Shown one piece after another: positions 32,965-42,000 of a stretch of 64,000 nt of DNA. The translations under genes were made by a program, and so were the position numbers. Within the stretch, counting starts at the first letter, position 1, and every line of letters starts with the position of its first letter. Below the pieces are notes generated by a model. The model worked only from the letters and a program-made list of their open reading frames with translations. It made no database searches and was not told the DNA's origin. Origin of the DNA: Marinimicrobium sp. C6131 (lineage in GTDB: Bacteria > Pseudomonadota > Gammaproteobacteria > Pseudomonadales > Cellvibrionaceae); contig NZ_CP110629.1 in the NCBI RefSeq assembly GCF_026153455.1, positions 558,001 through 622,000 on the forward strand, in the 5' to 3' direction.

Positions 32965-35064
32965 TTATCGGGTAAAGGATGGCGCGTGACCGGCATCGAC
33001 GTTGATGATATTACCGGTGGACTTGGCCGACAGATCCGCAGCGAAGAAGTAGGCGGCCTCGGCGATATCTTCCGGCAACACCGAACGCTTGAGCATACTG
33101 CGCTGGCGATAGTGCTCTTCCAGTTCTTCGTTACTGATATCGTACGCCGCGGCACGCTCCTGGCGCCACTCGCCGTCCCAGATTTTGGAACCGCGCAGTA
33201 CCGCGTCGGGATTGACCACATTGCAGCGAATACCCAGCGGGGCTCCCTCCAGAGCAATACAGCGGGCCAACTGGATTTCGGCGGCTTTGGCTGTGCAGTA
33301 TGCCGACGCGCCGGGAGAAGCCACCAGGCCGTTTTTGCTGACAATAAAGACTACGGAACCGCCAGTGTTCTGTCGCTTCATCAGCTTAAAGCCTTCGCGG
33401 CCGACCAGAAAGTAACCGGTGGCCAGGATGCTGATGTTTTTATCCCACAGATCCAGGCTGGTTTCGTCCAGTGGCGCAGAGCTGGCAATGCCGGCGTTGG
33501 ACACCAGGATGTCGATGCCGCCGAACTCCCGGGCGACGTCGGCCATGGCGCCGGCGACCGATTCGGGTTTGGTCACATCGCAGTGCACCTGACGAATAAC
33601 ATCCTTGCCGAAGGCCTGGCTCAGCTCATCTTGTGCGCGGTCGAGACCGGCCTGGTCAATGTCGGCCAACATAATGCAGGCGCCTTGCTCGGCCATACGG
33701 ATGGCCGTGGATTTGCCGATACCACCGGCGCCGCCGGTGATGAAGGCGATGCGACCGGCCAGAGACTTGGGTTTGGGCATGCGCTGCAGTTTCGCTTCCT
33801 CAAGCAGCCAGTATTCAATATCAAAGGCTTCCTGCTCCGGCAGGCCCACATACTCGCTGACGCCGTTGGCTTCGCGCATCACGTTGATGGCGTTGACGTA
33901 GAACTCACCGGCAATACGCGCGGTGGCCTTGTCTTTGGCAAAGGTGATCATGCCGACCCCCGGCACCAGGTACACCACCGCATTGGGGTCGCGCATGGCC
34001 GGGCTGTTGTCCCGCTTACAACGATTGTAATACTCCGCGTACTCCTTGCGGTAGGCTTCAAGTTGCTGGTCCAATCCTTTTACGCAGCGTGCCAGTTCAG
34101 CATCGAGATCTTTGGCGGTGGGGTCGAAATCCAATACCAGCGGGCGGATCTTGGTGCGCAGGAAGTGGTCCGGGCAGGAGGTGCCCAGCGCGGCCAGCGG
34201 CTCCAGGTCTTTGGAGTTCACGAACTGCAGCACGGTATCGGAATCGTTGAAGTGGCCGATTTTGCGCTGGTCGTTGGTGATTTTGCCGCGAATCCGGGGC
34301 ATCAGTTCGCTGATGACGGTTTGCCGATGGCTTTCATCCAGGGGGTTGTCATACTTGATGCCGCCGAAGGCGTCGGTTTTGTTGTTCGCTTCCAGCCAGT
34401 CCTGCGCGCGCTGAATGATGTTCAGCGTGGTCAGGTAACAGTCTTTGGCCGTGGGGCCCCAGGTAAAGATACCGTGACCTTCCAGCATGATGCCCTTCAG
34501 GTTGGGGTTGTCTTTGGCCACTTTTTCCAGCTTCAGCCCCAGGTCGTAGCCCGGGCGCTGCCAGGGCAGCCAGCCCATTTCGCCTTCGAAAATCGTTTCG
34601 GTCAATTCTTTGCTGTTCTTGGTGCAGGCAATGGCGATGGCGGCATCCGGGTGCATGTGGTCGACATGCTTGTGAGGGATGTAGGCATGCAGCGGCGTGT
34701 CGATGCTGGCCGCGCGGGGATTCAGGTTGAAGGTGCAGTGGGGCAGATAGCCCACCATCTCGTCTTCGTGCTCCAGGCCCCGGTACAGGTCCTTCAGTTG
34801 GTGCAGCTTCTCCATATAAAGGGTGGAGAAACCATCGAGCTTGATCGAGCCCAGATCACCTCCGGAGCCTTTTACCCAGAGCACCTCGGCGTCCCGACCG
34901 TTCAGGGGATCCTTCATGGTGAGCTTGGCCGAGGTGTTACCTCCGCCAAAGTTGGTGATGCGCAGGTCGGAGCCGAGCAGGTTGGAACGGTACTTCAACA
35001 GCTCGGGTTCGCTCATTTTGGCGGCTTCTTGATCATTCCAGAGGTTATCTAATTTCGAGGCCAT
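32965..35064 (-). CDS. rhaEW: Bifunctional rhamnulose-1-phosphate aldolase / short-chain dehydrogenase
   Basis: This is a 699-residue fusion (TIGR02632 type). Residues 1-420 are a class II aldolase domain with zinc ligands His136, His138 (VDHMHPD) and His197 (LEGHGIF). It splits rhamnulose 1-phosphate into dihydroxyacetone phosphate and L-lactaldehyde. From about 430 a short-chain dehydrogenase follows, with ITGGAGGIGKS for NAD binding and the catalytic YCTAK. The second domain is thought to oxidise lactaldehyde to lactate. It heads the rhaEW-rhaI-lutABC-tpiA operon and is preceded by a good promoter. A paralogue of the first domain alone lies at 50009-51268. Confidence 0.95.
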   Translation of the reverse strand: MASKLDNLWNDQEAAKMSEPELLKYRSNLLGSDLRITNFGGGNTSAKLTMKDPLNGRDAEVLWVKGSGGDLGSIKLDGFSTLYMEKLHQLKDLYRGLEHEDEMVGYLPHCTFNLNPRAASIDTPLHAYIPHKHVDHMHPDAAIAIACTKNSKELTETIFEGEMGWLPWQRPGYDLGLKLEKVAKDNPNLKGIMLEGHGIFTWGPTAKDCYLTTLNIIQRAQDWLEANNKTDAFGGIKYDNPLDESHRQTVISELMPRIRGKITNDQRKIGHFNDSDTVLQFVNSKDLEPLAALGTSCPDHFLRTKIRPLVLDFDPTAKDLDAELARCVKGLDQQLEAYRKEYAEYYNRCKRDNSPAMRDPNAVVYLVPGVGMITFAKDKATARIAGEFYVNAINVMREANGVSEYVGLPEQEAFDIEYWLLEEAKLQRMPKPKSLAGRIAFITGGAGGIGKSTAIRMAEQGACIMLADIDQAGLDRAQDELSQAFGKDVIRQVHCDVTKPESVAGAMADVAREFGGIDILVSNAGIASSAPLDETSLDLWDKNISILATGYFLVGREGFKLMKRQNTGGSVVFIVSKNGLVASPGASAYCTAKAAEIQLARCIALEGAPLGIRCNVVNPDAVLRGSKIWDGEWRQERAAAYDISNEELEEHYRQRSMLKRSVLPEDIAEAAYFFAADLSAKSTGNIINVDAGHAPSFTR

Positions 35065-35125
35065 GGTCGTCGCTCTTATTTCAGGTGAATAATGGGTTCA
35101 TAAACTGAATATCTGATTGAGAGTG

Positions 35126-35154
35126 ATTATAAATGAGCAAAAATGGAGGGTCAA
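35126..35154 (-). promoter_or_regulatory. Sigma-70 promoter of the rhamnose catabolic operon
   Basis: On the minus strand TTGACC (35149-35154) and a perfect TATAAT (35126-35131) are exactly 17 bp apart. The -10 lies 62 bp before the rhaEW start codon. Confidence 0.75.
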
Positions 35155-35204
35155 GGTGAAGTTGATCGAATCTTTATGGATTTTGAGGTTGTTTAAATGC
35201 TATT

Positions 35205-35240
35205 TTGACGTTATTGTTCATAATTGATCATTAATGTTCA
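35205..35240. promoter_or_regulatory. Decamer direct repeats, candidate DeoR-type operator
   Basis: TGTTCA, TGATCA and TGTTCA begin at 35215, 35225 and 35235, that is, every 10 bp, with a weaker unit (TTGACG) at 35205. Repeats in register with the helix turn would place bound protein on one face. They lie between rhaEW and the transporter gene in a 243-bp AT-rich divergent control region. TGATCATT recurs before the DeoR gene and at 45840. Confidence 0.5.
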
Positions 35241-35307
35241 GTTTGGGCCTGCCTGTCGCAGCCCGAACCCTCGAATACCGTCAACAATACAAATAAGTAT
35301 AGTGAAC

Positions 35308-36975
35308 ATGCCGTCCCACGATGAGTTTGAGCAGGCGCCCTTGCGGCCCGACCAGTTGAAGCCCGCCCGTCATTTTGCCGCCAGTTATGCCGGCGAGCAT
35401 GTGGCGGGCACAGAGTTTGTCATCGGTGCCAGCTTTGTGGCCTGGGGCGTAGGCGTTGCCGACGTGCTATGGGGGCTGCTGTGGGGCAATCTGGCCGCAG
35501 TGCTGACCTGGGGCCTGGTGTGCGCCCCCATCGCGGTGGACACGCGTCTGACGCTCTATGCCTACCTGAAGAAAATTGGCGGTAAGGGGCTGATCAATCT
35601 TTATAGCGTTGTGAACGGCCTCCTTTTCTGTGTGTTGGCGGGCGCCATGATCACGGTATCGGCCTCGGCGGCCCGAATTCTGTTCGGTATCGGCCCGCAG
35701 GTCGAGTGGTACCCGACCGATCCTGCCTTCGTCGCGGTCGCATTGCTGGTTGGCGCCGTGGTGACCGTTGTCTCTACCAAGGGGTTTCGCCGTCTGGCGG
35801 TGTTTGCGCAAGTCTGCGCACCCTGGATGATCATGATGTTTGTCGTGGGCGGCTTGACCATGCTCACCGTTCTGCGTGACGCGACTCCGCTCGCGTCCGA
35901 GTCCTCTTTTCTCCAGCGTCTGCTTTTGATTGCCGACTCCCACATATGGCGCGGTGACGAAGACGGGCTCGGGCTCTGGCATGTGGCGGCTTTTGCCTGG
36001 GTGGCCAACCTGGCCATGCATGGCGGCCTGTCGGATATGACCATACTGCGCTATGCCAGAAAGTCGTCCTACGGGTTTCTGTCTGTGCTGGGGATGTTTA
36101 TTGGCCACTATCTGGCGTGGGTGTGCGCGGGCGTGATGGGGGCCGGGGCGGCGCTCGTCCTCAATACCTCCATTGAGAAACTGGATGCGGGCTCGGTGGC
36201 CTATCAGGCCCTTGGCGCGACCGGGATACTGGTCGTCATTATCGCCGGTTGGACAACGTCCAATCCGACCATTTACCGGGCCGGGTTGGCGTTTCAGTCA
36301 TTGCATCCCCGGTGGCGTCGCACCACGGTCACCGCCATTACCGGTGCGGTGACTACCGTCATTGCCTGCTTCCCGTTTGTGTTTACTCAGTTGATGAGTT
36401 TTGTTGGCCTGATGGGGCTGATCCTGGCGCCGATGGGTGCGGTCATCGTGACCGAGCACTGGATCTTTCCCCGGATCGGCCTGACCCGATACTGGAACCA
36501 GTATCGAAATGCCTATATCAACTGGCCCGCATGCCTGGCCTGGTTTCTGTCCCTGTGTGCGGCATGGGTGTTCCACTGGCTGGGCCTGCACTTGTTTTTT
36601 CTGCTCATTCCCACCTGGATGACGGCAGCCGCCGTGTACACCGCTTTGGCGGCCTGGAGTGGGGCGGCGGCCTCCTACACGCAATCCTCGGTGCACGAGG
36701 TCGACGAGGTACGGCGAAAGCAGGCGGAGCAACAGTACCTGCAGGCGCCACAGGCGCGAGTTCGCGGTGACCAATCCCGTTTCGGTTCGCCCACCATGGC
36801 CGCATCCGCGGTGGTGGCGATCGGCTCGTTGTTGGTTTGTTTGGGGCTCGGGCTGTATAGCGTCGATTCGGGTAACATTGACCTGGTCAAACACTGGGTC
36901 TTTCTTCCAACGGCGACTTATCTGATATCGGCGACCCTCTGGTCCCACTTGAAAGAAAAGTACACCCAACGTTAA
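35308..36975 (+). CDS. NCS1-family (purine/cytosine permease-like) transporter, probable rhamnose permease
   Basis: The 555-residue integral inner-membrane protein has about twelve hydrophobic segments, beginning at FVIGASFVAWGVGVADVLWG. The layout matches the nucleobase:cation symporter-1 family. A polar region with Gln and Arg (about 475-515) lies before the last two segments. Its position between the rhamnose catabolic operon and the kinase suggests it imports L-rhamnose or a related product; this is inference only, since the family mostly moves nucleobases. The ATG at 35308 is chosen because the earlier codons are not membrane-like. Confidence 0.8.
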   Translation: MPSHDEFEQAPLRPDQLKPARHFAASYAGEHVAGTEFVIGASFVAWGVGVADVLWGLLWGNLAAVLTWGLVCAPIAVDTRLTLYAYLKKIGGKGLINLYSVVNGLLFCVLAGAMITVSASAARILFGIGPQVEWYPTDPAFVAVALLVGAVVTVVSTKGFRRLAVFAQVCAPWMIMMFVVGGLTMLTVLRDATPLASESSFLQRLLLIADSHIWRGDEDGLGLWHVAAFAWVANLAMHGGLSDMTILRYARKSSYGFLSVLGMFIGHYLAWVCAGVMGAGAALVLNTSIEKLDAGSVAYQALGATGILVVIIAGWTTSNPTIYRAGLAFQSLHPRWRRTTVTAITGAVTTVIACFPFVFTQLMSFVGLMGLILAPMGAVIVTEHWIFPRIGLTRYWNQYRNAYINWPACLAWFLSLCAAWVFHWLGLHLFFLLIPTWMTAAAVYTALAAWSGAAASYTQSSVHEVDEVRRKQAEQQYLQAPQARVRGDQSRFGSPTMAASAVVAIGSLLVCLGLGLYSVDSGNIDLVKHWVFLPTATYLISATLWSHLKEKYTQR

Positions 36976-37050
36976 CCGGTACATCTGACTTTAACCGGGG
37001 TGAATCATGCAGTCATCCCGGCGACAACACGACATGGTGAACTTGTCCCA

Positions 37051-38460
37051 ATGAGTAATATTCTGATTCTGGATATTGGTAAAACAAACATTAAAGTGCA
37101 TGTTCTTGATGAGCATCTCGAGAGCCGGTTCGAGAAAACCAGGCGCAATGCTGTGGTAGAGAATCCGCTTTATCCTCACTTCGACGTGGATGCCATATGG
37201 GACTGGTTTTGCGAGACGGTTCGCGAGGTGGCGAAGGCCTTTTCCATCACCGCGATCAGTGTCACCACCCACGGCGCTACGGCAGCCCTCGTTGATCGGC
37301 ACAGCTCCGGTAATGGGCTGGTGCTTCCGGTTCTGGACTATGAATACGGGGGCCCGGATGAGATGACGTCGGACTATGCCTGCGTTCGACCGGATTTCTC
37401 TGAAACCCGCTCTCCCGATCTGTCGGCGGGCCTGAACCTGGGGCGGCAATTGTACTGGTTGCGTCAACGGTATCCGGAGGCCTTTGGAAAAGCCACCGAT
37501 GTTCTGTTGTATCCCCAGTACTGGGTTTGGCGGATGACTGGCAAGCGCTGCTCCGAAAGGACCTCTCTGGGGTGTCACACCGATTTATGGTCCCCCGAGC
37601 GAAATGACTATTCATCGCTGGTTGACCGGATGGGGTGGCGAGCGCTGTTCCCCGAGCTGAAAGCCGCCGACAGTCTGGTGGGGCCGGTCTGTTCCGATTT
37701 CATCGCCCGAACCGGTTTGCCCGCTTCCTGTCAGGTTGCGGTGGGCATCCATGACAGCAACGCCAGTTACCTGCGGTATCTGCTTCATAATGATGGCCAG
37801 CCGTTCTCCGTGATTTCTACCGGAACCTGGGCAATTACCATGACCCACGGTGGGGCCAACGCCGAACTCGACGAAGCCCGGGACATGTTGATGAATGTCG
37901 ATTACCGGGGGACTCCGGTGCCCTGCGCCCGCTTTATGGGCGGGCGGGAATACGAAGCCATCTGCTACCGCTTGGGGTCCTATCCGGAGGAGCCCTTCAG
38001 TGTTGAGGATATCGAAACCGTCCTGGCGGACGCCGTCTACGCGCTGCCTCAGTTCTGTGATACCTCGGGCCCGTTTTCCGGAACGCCGGGGCGAATCGAG
38101 GGAAGTACCGATCGAATAAACGGAGCCGCTCTGGCGTCGGTGTACAGTGCATTGATGCTGGATCTTGAACTCGATCTTCTCAAGGCTCGGGGCGCGGTGT
38201 TTGTTGAGGGGGCCTTCCTGAAGAACAGCCTACTGTGCCGCCTGCTTGCGACACTGCGCGGTGACAACCCGGTGTATCTGTCGAATGACTCGACGGGAAC
38301 CGTCAAGGGCGCCGCGTCTCTGGCGCTCTCCAACCCGGACAGCCCTGAACATCGAGTTCTTTGTGAGTCATTGTCGATCGACGGCCTGGAACACTACAAG
38401 GCGCAATGGCGGAACTATTGTCAGGCGATGACATTGGAATCTTCGGCTGCATCACTCTGA
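37051..38460 (+). CDS. FGGY-family carbohydrate kinase, probable rhamnulokinase
   Basis: The 469-residue cytoplasmic kinase has the ATP-site motif ILDIGKTNIKVHV at its start, HDSNASYLRYL and ISTGTWAITMTH in the middle, and EGAFLKNSLLCRLL plus GAASLAL near the end. It fits the FGGY family but is clearly not a close RhaB homologue. Its place between the transporter and the rhamnogalacturonan lyase, and the absence of any other kinase for rhamnulose, make that substrate likely (inference). The ATG at 37051 is used because the family N-terminus starts there. Confidence 0.85.
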   Translation: MSNILILDIGKTNIKVHVLDEHLESRFEKTRRNAVVENPLYPHFDVDAIWDWFCETVREVAKAFSITAISVTTHGATAALVDRHSSGNGLVLPVLDYEYGGPDEMTSDYACVRPDFSETRSPDLSAGLNLGRQLYWLRQRYPEAFGKATDVLLYPQYWVWRMTGKRCSERTSLGCHTDLWSPERNDYSSLVDRMGWRALFPELKAADSLVGPVCSDFIARTGLPASCQVAVGIHDSNASYLRYLLHNDGQPFSVISTGTWAITMTHGGANAELDEARDMLMNVDYRGTPVPCARFMGGREYEAICYRLGSYPEEPFSVEDIETVLADAVYALPQFCDTSGPFSGTPGRIEGSTDRINGAALASVYSALMLDLELDLLKARGAVFVEGAFLKNSLLCRLLATLRGDNPVYLSNDSTGTVKGAASLALSNPDSPEHRVLCESLSIDGLEHYKAQWRNYCQAMTLESSAASL

Positions 38461-38518
38461 GAAAAATCACATTGTTTCTATAGTCAATCAACCCTATCGA
38501 TCAAATGCAGGTTCAATC

Positions 38519-40519
38519 ATGAAAATAATGTTGCATAACACCAAGCGTTCATACCGCCGGATCCCGTTGGGGCTGCTGTTGCTCGCCACCCTGCCCGGGT
38601 GTGGTACCGCGTTGAATGACAGCGCTCCATCCGTGACGAAGGGTTCGAATCAGAAAGTAATAACGCTGGCCGACGTAAAACCCGGACGCCAGGACGGTCG
38701 GTTTCTTGAGCAGTTGAATCGTGGATTGGTGGCGGTACCCTCTGATAAGGGTGTGCTTGTCTCCTGGAGGCAGTTGTATCAGGACCCTGACGGTCTGTCA
38801 TTTTCGGTGTATCGGAACGGTGAATTGATTTCGGAACAACCCATTACCGGGCGTTCCAACTTTCTGGACCCGGAAGGAAAAGCCGGTGACGAGTATCAAC
38901 TGAAAGCCGGTGGACGGGTCCTTGATGTGGCGACCACCTGGAGCGCCCCTTATCTTGAAATTCCGTTGGATGTGCCGGAAGACGGTGTGACGCCCGATGG
39001 TGATCACTATCACTACACCGCCAATGACGCCAGCGTCGGCGACCTGGATGGCGATGGTCAGTATGAAATCATTCTCAAGTGGGATCCCTCAAACGCAAAA
39101 GATAACTCCCAGGGCGGCTATACGGGTAACGCCCTGATTGATGCCTATACCCTTGAAGGCGAACGACTCTGGCGTATCGATATGGGCCGAAATATCCGCG
39201 CCGGCGCCCATTACACCCAGTTCATGGTGTATGACTTTGATGGCGATGGCCGTGCGGAGATCGCCATGAAAACCGCCGATGGAACCCTGGATGGTGAAGG
39301 CAATGTGATCGGATCAGCGGGCGCCGACTGGGTCTCCCACGGCGGGAACCCGGAGGTGAGAGATCGCACGGGATCAACGGTCACCGAAGACGGGCGCTAT
39401 CTGGGTGAACTCAAAGGACGAATTCTCAAAGGCCCTGAGTACTTTTCCGTATTCGATGGCGAAACCGGTCGGGTTCTGGATACCAAACCCTATATTCCCC
39501 AGCGGGCGCCGGGCAACGATAACCCGACGATGGATGAGATGAAATCTCTGTGGGGGGATGGTTATGGCAACCGGTCCGAGCGCTATCTTGCCGGCGTTGC
39601 CTTTCTAGACGGCGAGATGCCCAGTATCGTCATGGCCCGTGGCTACTATGAGCGCACCGTCATTGCCGCTTACGATTTCCGGGATGGCGAGATTTCTACC
39701 CGGTGGACGTTCGATACGCTGTCCGAGGAGATACCGGATGAGTACGCCGGCCAGGGGAATCACCAGTTGTCCATAGCAGATATCGACGGAGATTTTAAAG
39801 ATGAGATCGTCTACGGTGCCATGGCCGTCGATCACGAGGGTTCTCCGAAATGGAGCACTGGGTTTGGTCATGGCGACGCACTGCACGTTTCTGATCTGGA
39901 CCCCAACAACCCGGGCCTTGAAGTATTTGGTGTTTATGAAGACATTCGCGGAAACGGCGGCATCGGGTCGGCTCTGATCGATGCCGAGAGCGGCCGGGTT
40001 CTCTGGACGAAAAGCGCCCGGAAAGACAATGGCCGAGGGCTGGCCGCCAATATCGATCCGCGTTTCCCCGGGGCGGAAGTCTGGGCGCTGAATGCGCCGG
40101 ACTTGTTTGATATCAAAGGTGAACCCACCGGTGCGAATCGTCCGGGCCCCGTGAATTTTGCCGTCTGGTGGGATGGTGATCTGCAGCGTGAACTGCTCAA
40201 TCACAACACCGTCTACAAGTGGAATTGGGAGTCCGAAGAAGTCGACACCCTGATGGTGGCCAGCGGCATGACATCCAACAATGGTACCAAGGCTACGCCG
40301 ACGTTATCGGGAGATATTCTGGGAGACTGGCGGGAAGAGATCATATTGCGCTCGGAGGATAACCGGTTTCTCCGGATCTATTCCACGAACATTCCCAGTG
40401 AACACGGATTTGTCACGTTGATGCATGACCTGCAATACCGGCTCGCCATTGCCTGGCAGAATACTTCGTATAATCAGCCTCCCCACCCCAGTTTCTATAT
40501 TGGAAGCGATAGAGAGTGA
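38519..40519 (+). CDS. PL11 rhamnogalacturonan lyase, lipoprotein
   Basis: The 666-residue enzyme cleaves the backbone of rhamnogalacturonan-I by beta-elimination. The N-terminus has a lipobox LPGC (about residue 28). The PL11 eight-bladed propeller is recognised by YHYTANDASVGDLDGDGQYE, IRAGAHYTQFMVYDFDGDG and KTADGTLDGEG. The Asp-rich DxDGDG motifs are its calcium sites. The end SYNQPPHPSFYIGSD is typical. It overlaps the next gene by one base. A longer paralogue is at 45994. Confidence 0.95.
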   Translation: MKIMLHNTKRSYRRIPLGLLLLATLPGCGTALNDSAPSVTKGSNQKVITLADVKPGRQDGRFLEQLNRGLVAVPSDKGVLVSWRQLYQDPDGLSFSVYRNGELISEQPITGRSNFLDPEGKAGDEYQLKAGGRVLDVATTWSAPYLEIPLDVPEDGVTPDGDHYHYTANDASVGDLDGDGQYEIILKWDPSNAKDNSQGGYTGNALIDAYTLEGERLWRIDMGRNIRAGAHYTQFMVYDFDGDGRAEIAMKTADGTLDGEGNVIGSAGADWVSHGGNPEVRDRTGSTVTEDGRYLGELKGRILKGPEYFSVFDGETGRVLDTKPYIPQRAPGNDNPTMDEMKSLWGDGYGNRSERYLAGVAFLDGEMPSIVMARGYYERTVIAAYDFRDGEISTRWTFDTLSEEIPDEYAGQGNHQLSIADIDGDFKDEIVYGAMAVDHEGSPKWSTGFGHGDALHVSDLDPNNPGLEVFGVYEDIRGNGGIGSALIDAESGRVLWTKSARKDNGRGLAANIDPRFPGAEVWALNAPDLFDIKGEPTGANRPGPVNFAVWWDGDLQRELLNHNTVYKWNWESEEVDTLMVASGMTSNNGTKATPTLSGDILGDWREEIILRSEDNRFLRIYSTNIPSEHGFVTLMHDLQYRLAIAWQNTSYNQPPHPSFYIGSDRE

Positions 40520-41877
40520 TGGTCGTCCCGGGGAATCTTAGGATAGTCGGTGCCGCAATGCTGGTCGCGGCCGCATTGGGTGCCTGCAGTATGCATTCGC
40601 CCGAGGACGACTGGCCGGGGCCGCAGGCCGCGGGAGTCGATCAGATCCCGCTGGGGCCTGAGGCCTTCTCTGGAAGCTCGGTCAATGTGGTGGCCGGAAC
40701 CCGCCAGATGCTTTTTACTCACGGCGGGCACCAGTACGCCGGATACTATGGCCCCGAAGGCCGGGTGATCCTGGCCAAGCGCACATTGGACTCGTCGCAA
40801 TGGCAAAGGACACCGACCCCGTTTTTCGCCAATACGCGGGATGCGCACAACTCCATCAGTCTGATCGTGGACGGAAAAGGTTATCTGCATCTGGCGTGGG
40901 GGCATCACGATTCACCGTTGAGTTACAGCGTTTCTGATGCCCCTGGTAGCCTGGACATGACGGAGCCAGCCGAGATGGTCGGCTCTGATGAGGATAAGGT
41001 CACCTATCCGCAATTCTTCCGGCTCAGCAACGGCAACCTGTTGTTTGTTTACCGGGATGGCGCTTCGGGCAGAGGCAAGGTGGTTCTGAATCACTACGAT
41101 GTACAGCGCCAACGCTGGACCCGCAGACAGGATAACCTCATCGACGGAGAAGGGGAGCGAAGCGCTTACTGGGATATGGTGGTTGGCCCCGACGATACGC
41201 TGCATCTGGCGTGGGTCTGGCGGGAGTCGCCCGACGTCGCCACCAATCACGATCTGCTCTATGCGGAATCAGTGGATGGCGGGGTTACCTGGCAACGTCG
41301 CGACGGTACGCCGTACAGGCTCCCGATTACCCAGCGTACCGCAGAGGTCGCTCACGCCATCGAGCAGAACAGCAACCTGATGAATCCTCCCGCCCTTGCG
41401 GTTTCGGCAAACGGCACTCCTTTTGTGACCTCCTACTGGTCTGAAAACCCTGGCGACAATCCGGGGTTCAACATTGTGTACCCTTCGTCAGAGGGCTGGG
41501 ATTTTATTGCCGGACCCAAGGCGGCGAAGCCGTTCACTTTGGCGGGGGGCGGTACCAAGAAGCCGCCAATCTCCCGGGCGGCGCTGCTGGTGGAGGAGAA
41601 CGCGGAGCGAATTCACCTCGTGTATCGCAGTGACCATCACGGTGGACGTGTTGTAGGAGCGTCTTTGCCGACCCTCTCCGGGGCTGAATGGCGTTACCGA
41701 TATCTGACTGATGACTCGGTTGGCGCCTGGGAGCCCTCCATTGATCCGGGGCAATGGTCCGGAAATCAGCAAGCTCATATGTTGTTACAGCGAGTGGCGC
41801 AGATTGATGGCGATGACACCGTTGGAAAACAGCAGGAAGCAACCACTATTCATGTGTTGAAGTGGCGCCCTCGCTGA
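40519..41877 (+). CDS. BNR-4 propeller lipoprotein, candidate polysaccharide lyase (PL24/PL25-like)
   Basis: The 452-residue protein has a lipobox LGAC (about residue 23). It then has a seven-bladed BNR-4-type propeller with DAHNSISLIVDGKGYLHLAW, KVTYPQFFRL and NLLFVYRDG. His110, His130, Tyr163, Arg179 and Tyr217 line up in type and, except for one segment, in spacing with the catalytic residues I recall for ulvan lyases PL24/PL25. No sulfatase is nearby, so ulvan is an unlikely substrate; a rhamnose-uronic acid linkage in rhamnogalacturonan is my inference. The start codon overlaps the PL11 stop (TGATG), so the genes are coupled. Confidence 0.75.
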   Translation: MVVPGNLRIVGAAMLVAAALGACSMHSPEDDWPGPQAAGVDQIPLGPEAFSGSSVNVVAGTRQMLFTHGGHQYAGYYGPEGRVILAKRTLDSSQWQRTPTPFFANTRDAHNSISLIVDGKGYLHLAWGHHDSPLSYSVSDAPGSLDMTEPAEMVGSDEDKVTYPQFFRLSNGNLLFVYRDGASGRGKVVLNHYDVQRQRWTRRQDNLIDGEGERSAYWDMVVGPDDTLHLAWVWRESPDVATNHDLLYAESVDGGVTWQRRDGTPYRLPITQRTAEVAHAIEQNSNLMNPPALAVSANGTPFVTSYWSENPGDNPGFNIVYPSSEGWDFIAGPKAAKPFTLAGGGTKKPPISRAALLVEENAERIHLVYRSDHHGGRVVGASLPTLSGAEWRYRYLTDDSVGAWEPSIDPGQWSGNQQAHMLLQRVAQIDGDDTVGKQQEATTIHVLKWRPR

Positions 41878-41965
41878 GAATTGACGCGCGGGAGTCCTTT
41901 CCCGCGACGTCAGTACAGTCTGCGATCTTTAATGATTTATAACGATTGATTGTGATTTAAAATGA

Positions 41966-41994
41966 TTGACGGGTTGACTGAAAACACCTACCAT
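41966..41994 (+). promoter_or_regulatory. Promoter of a candidate small RNA, with adjacent tandem repeats
   Basis: TTGACG (41966-41971) and TACCAT (41989-41994) are 17 bp apart. Directly upstream, two related 13-mers (41933-41945 and 41953-41965) of the form TGATTTAWAAYGA lie 20 bp apart centre to centre, the second touching the -35. They look like a regulator site. Confidence 0.5.
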
Positions 41995-42000
41995 AGTGTG

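Noticed and set aside
32986..35052. A 688-codon open frame on the plus strand opposite rhaEW
   Set aside because: rhaEW on the other strand is an unmistakable fused enzyme; the opposite frame is an antisense shadow of its codon bias.
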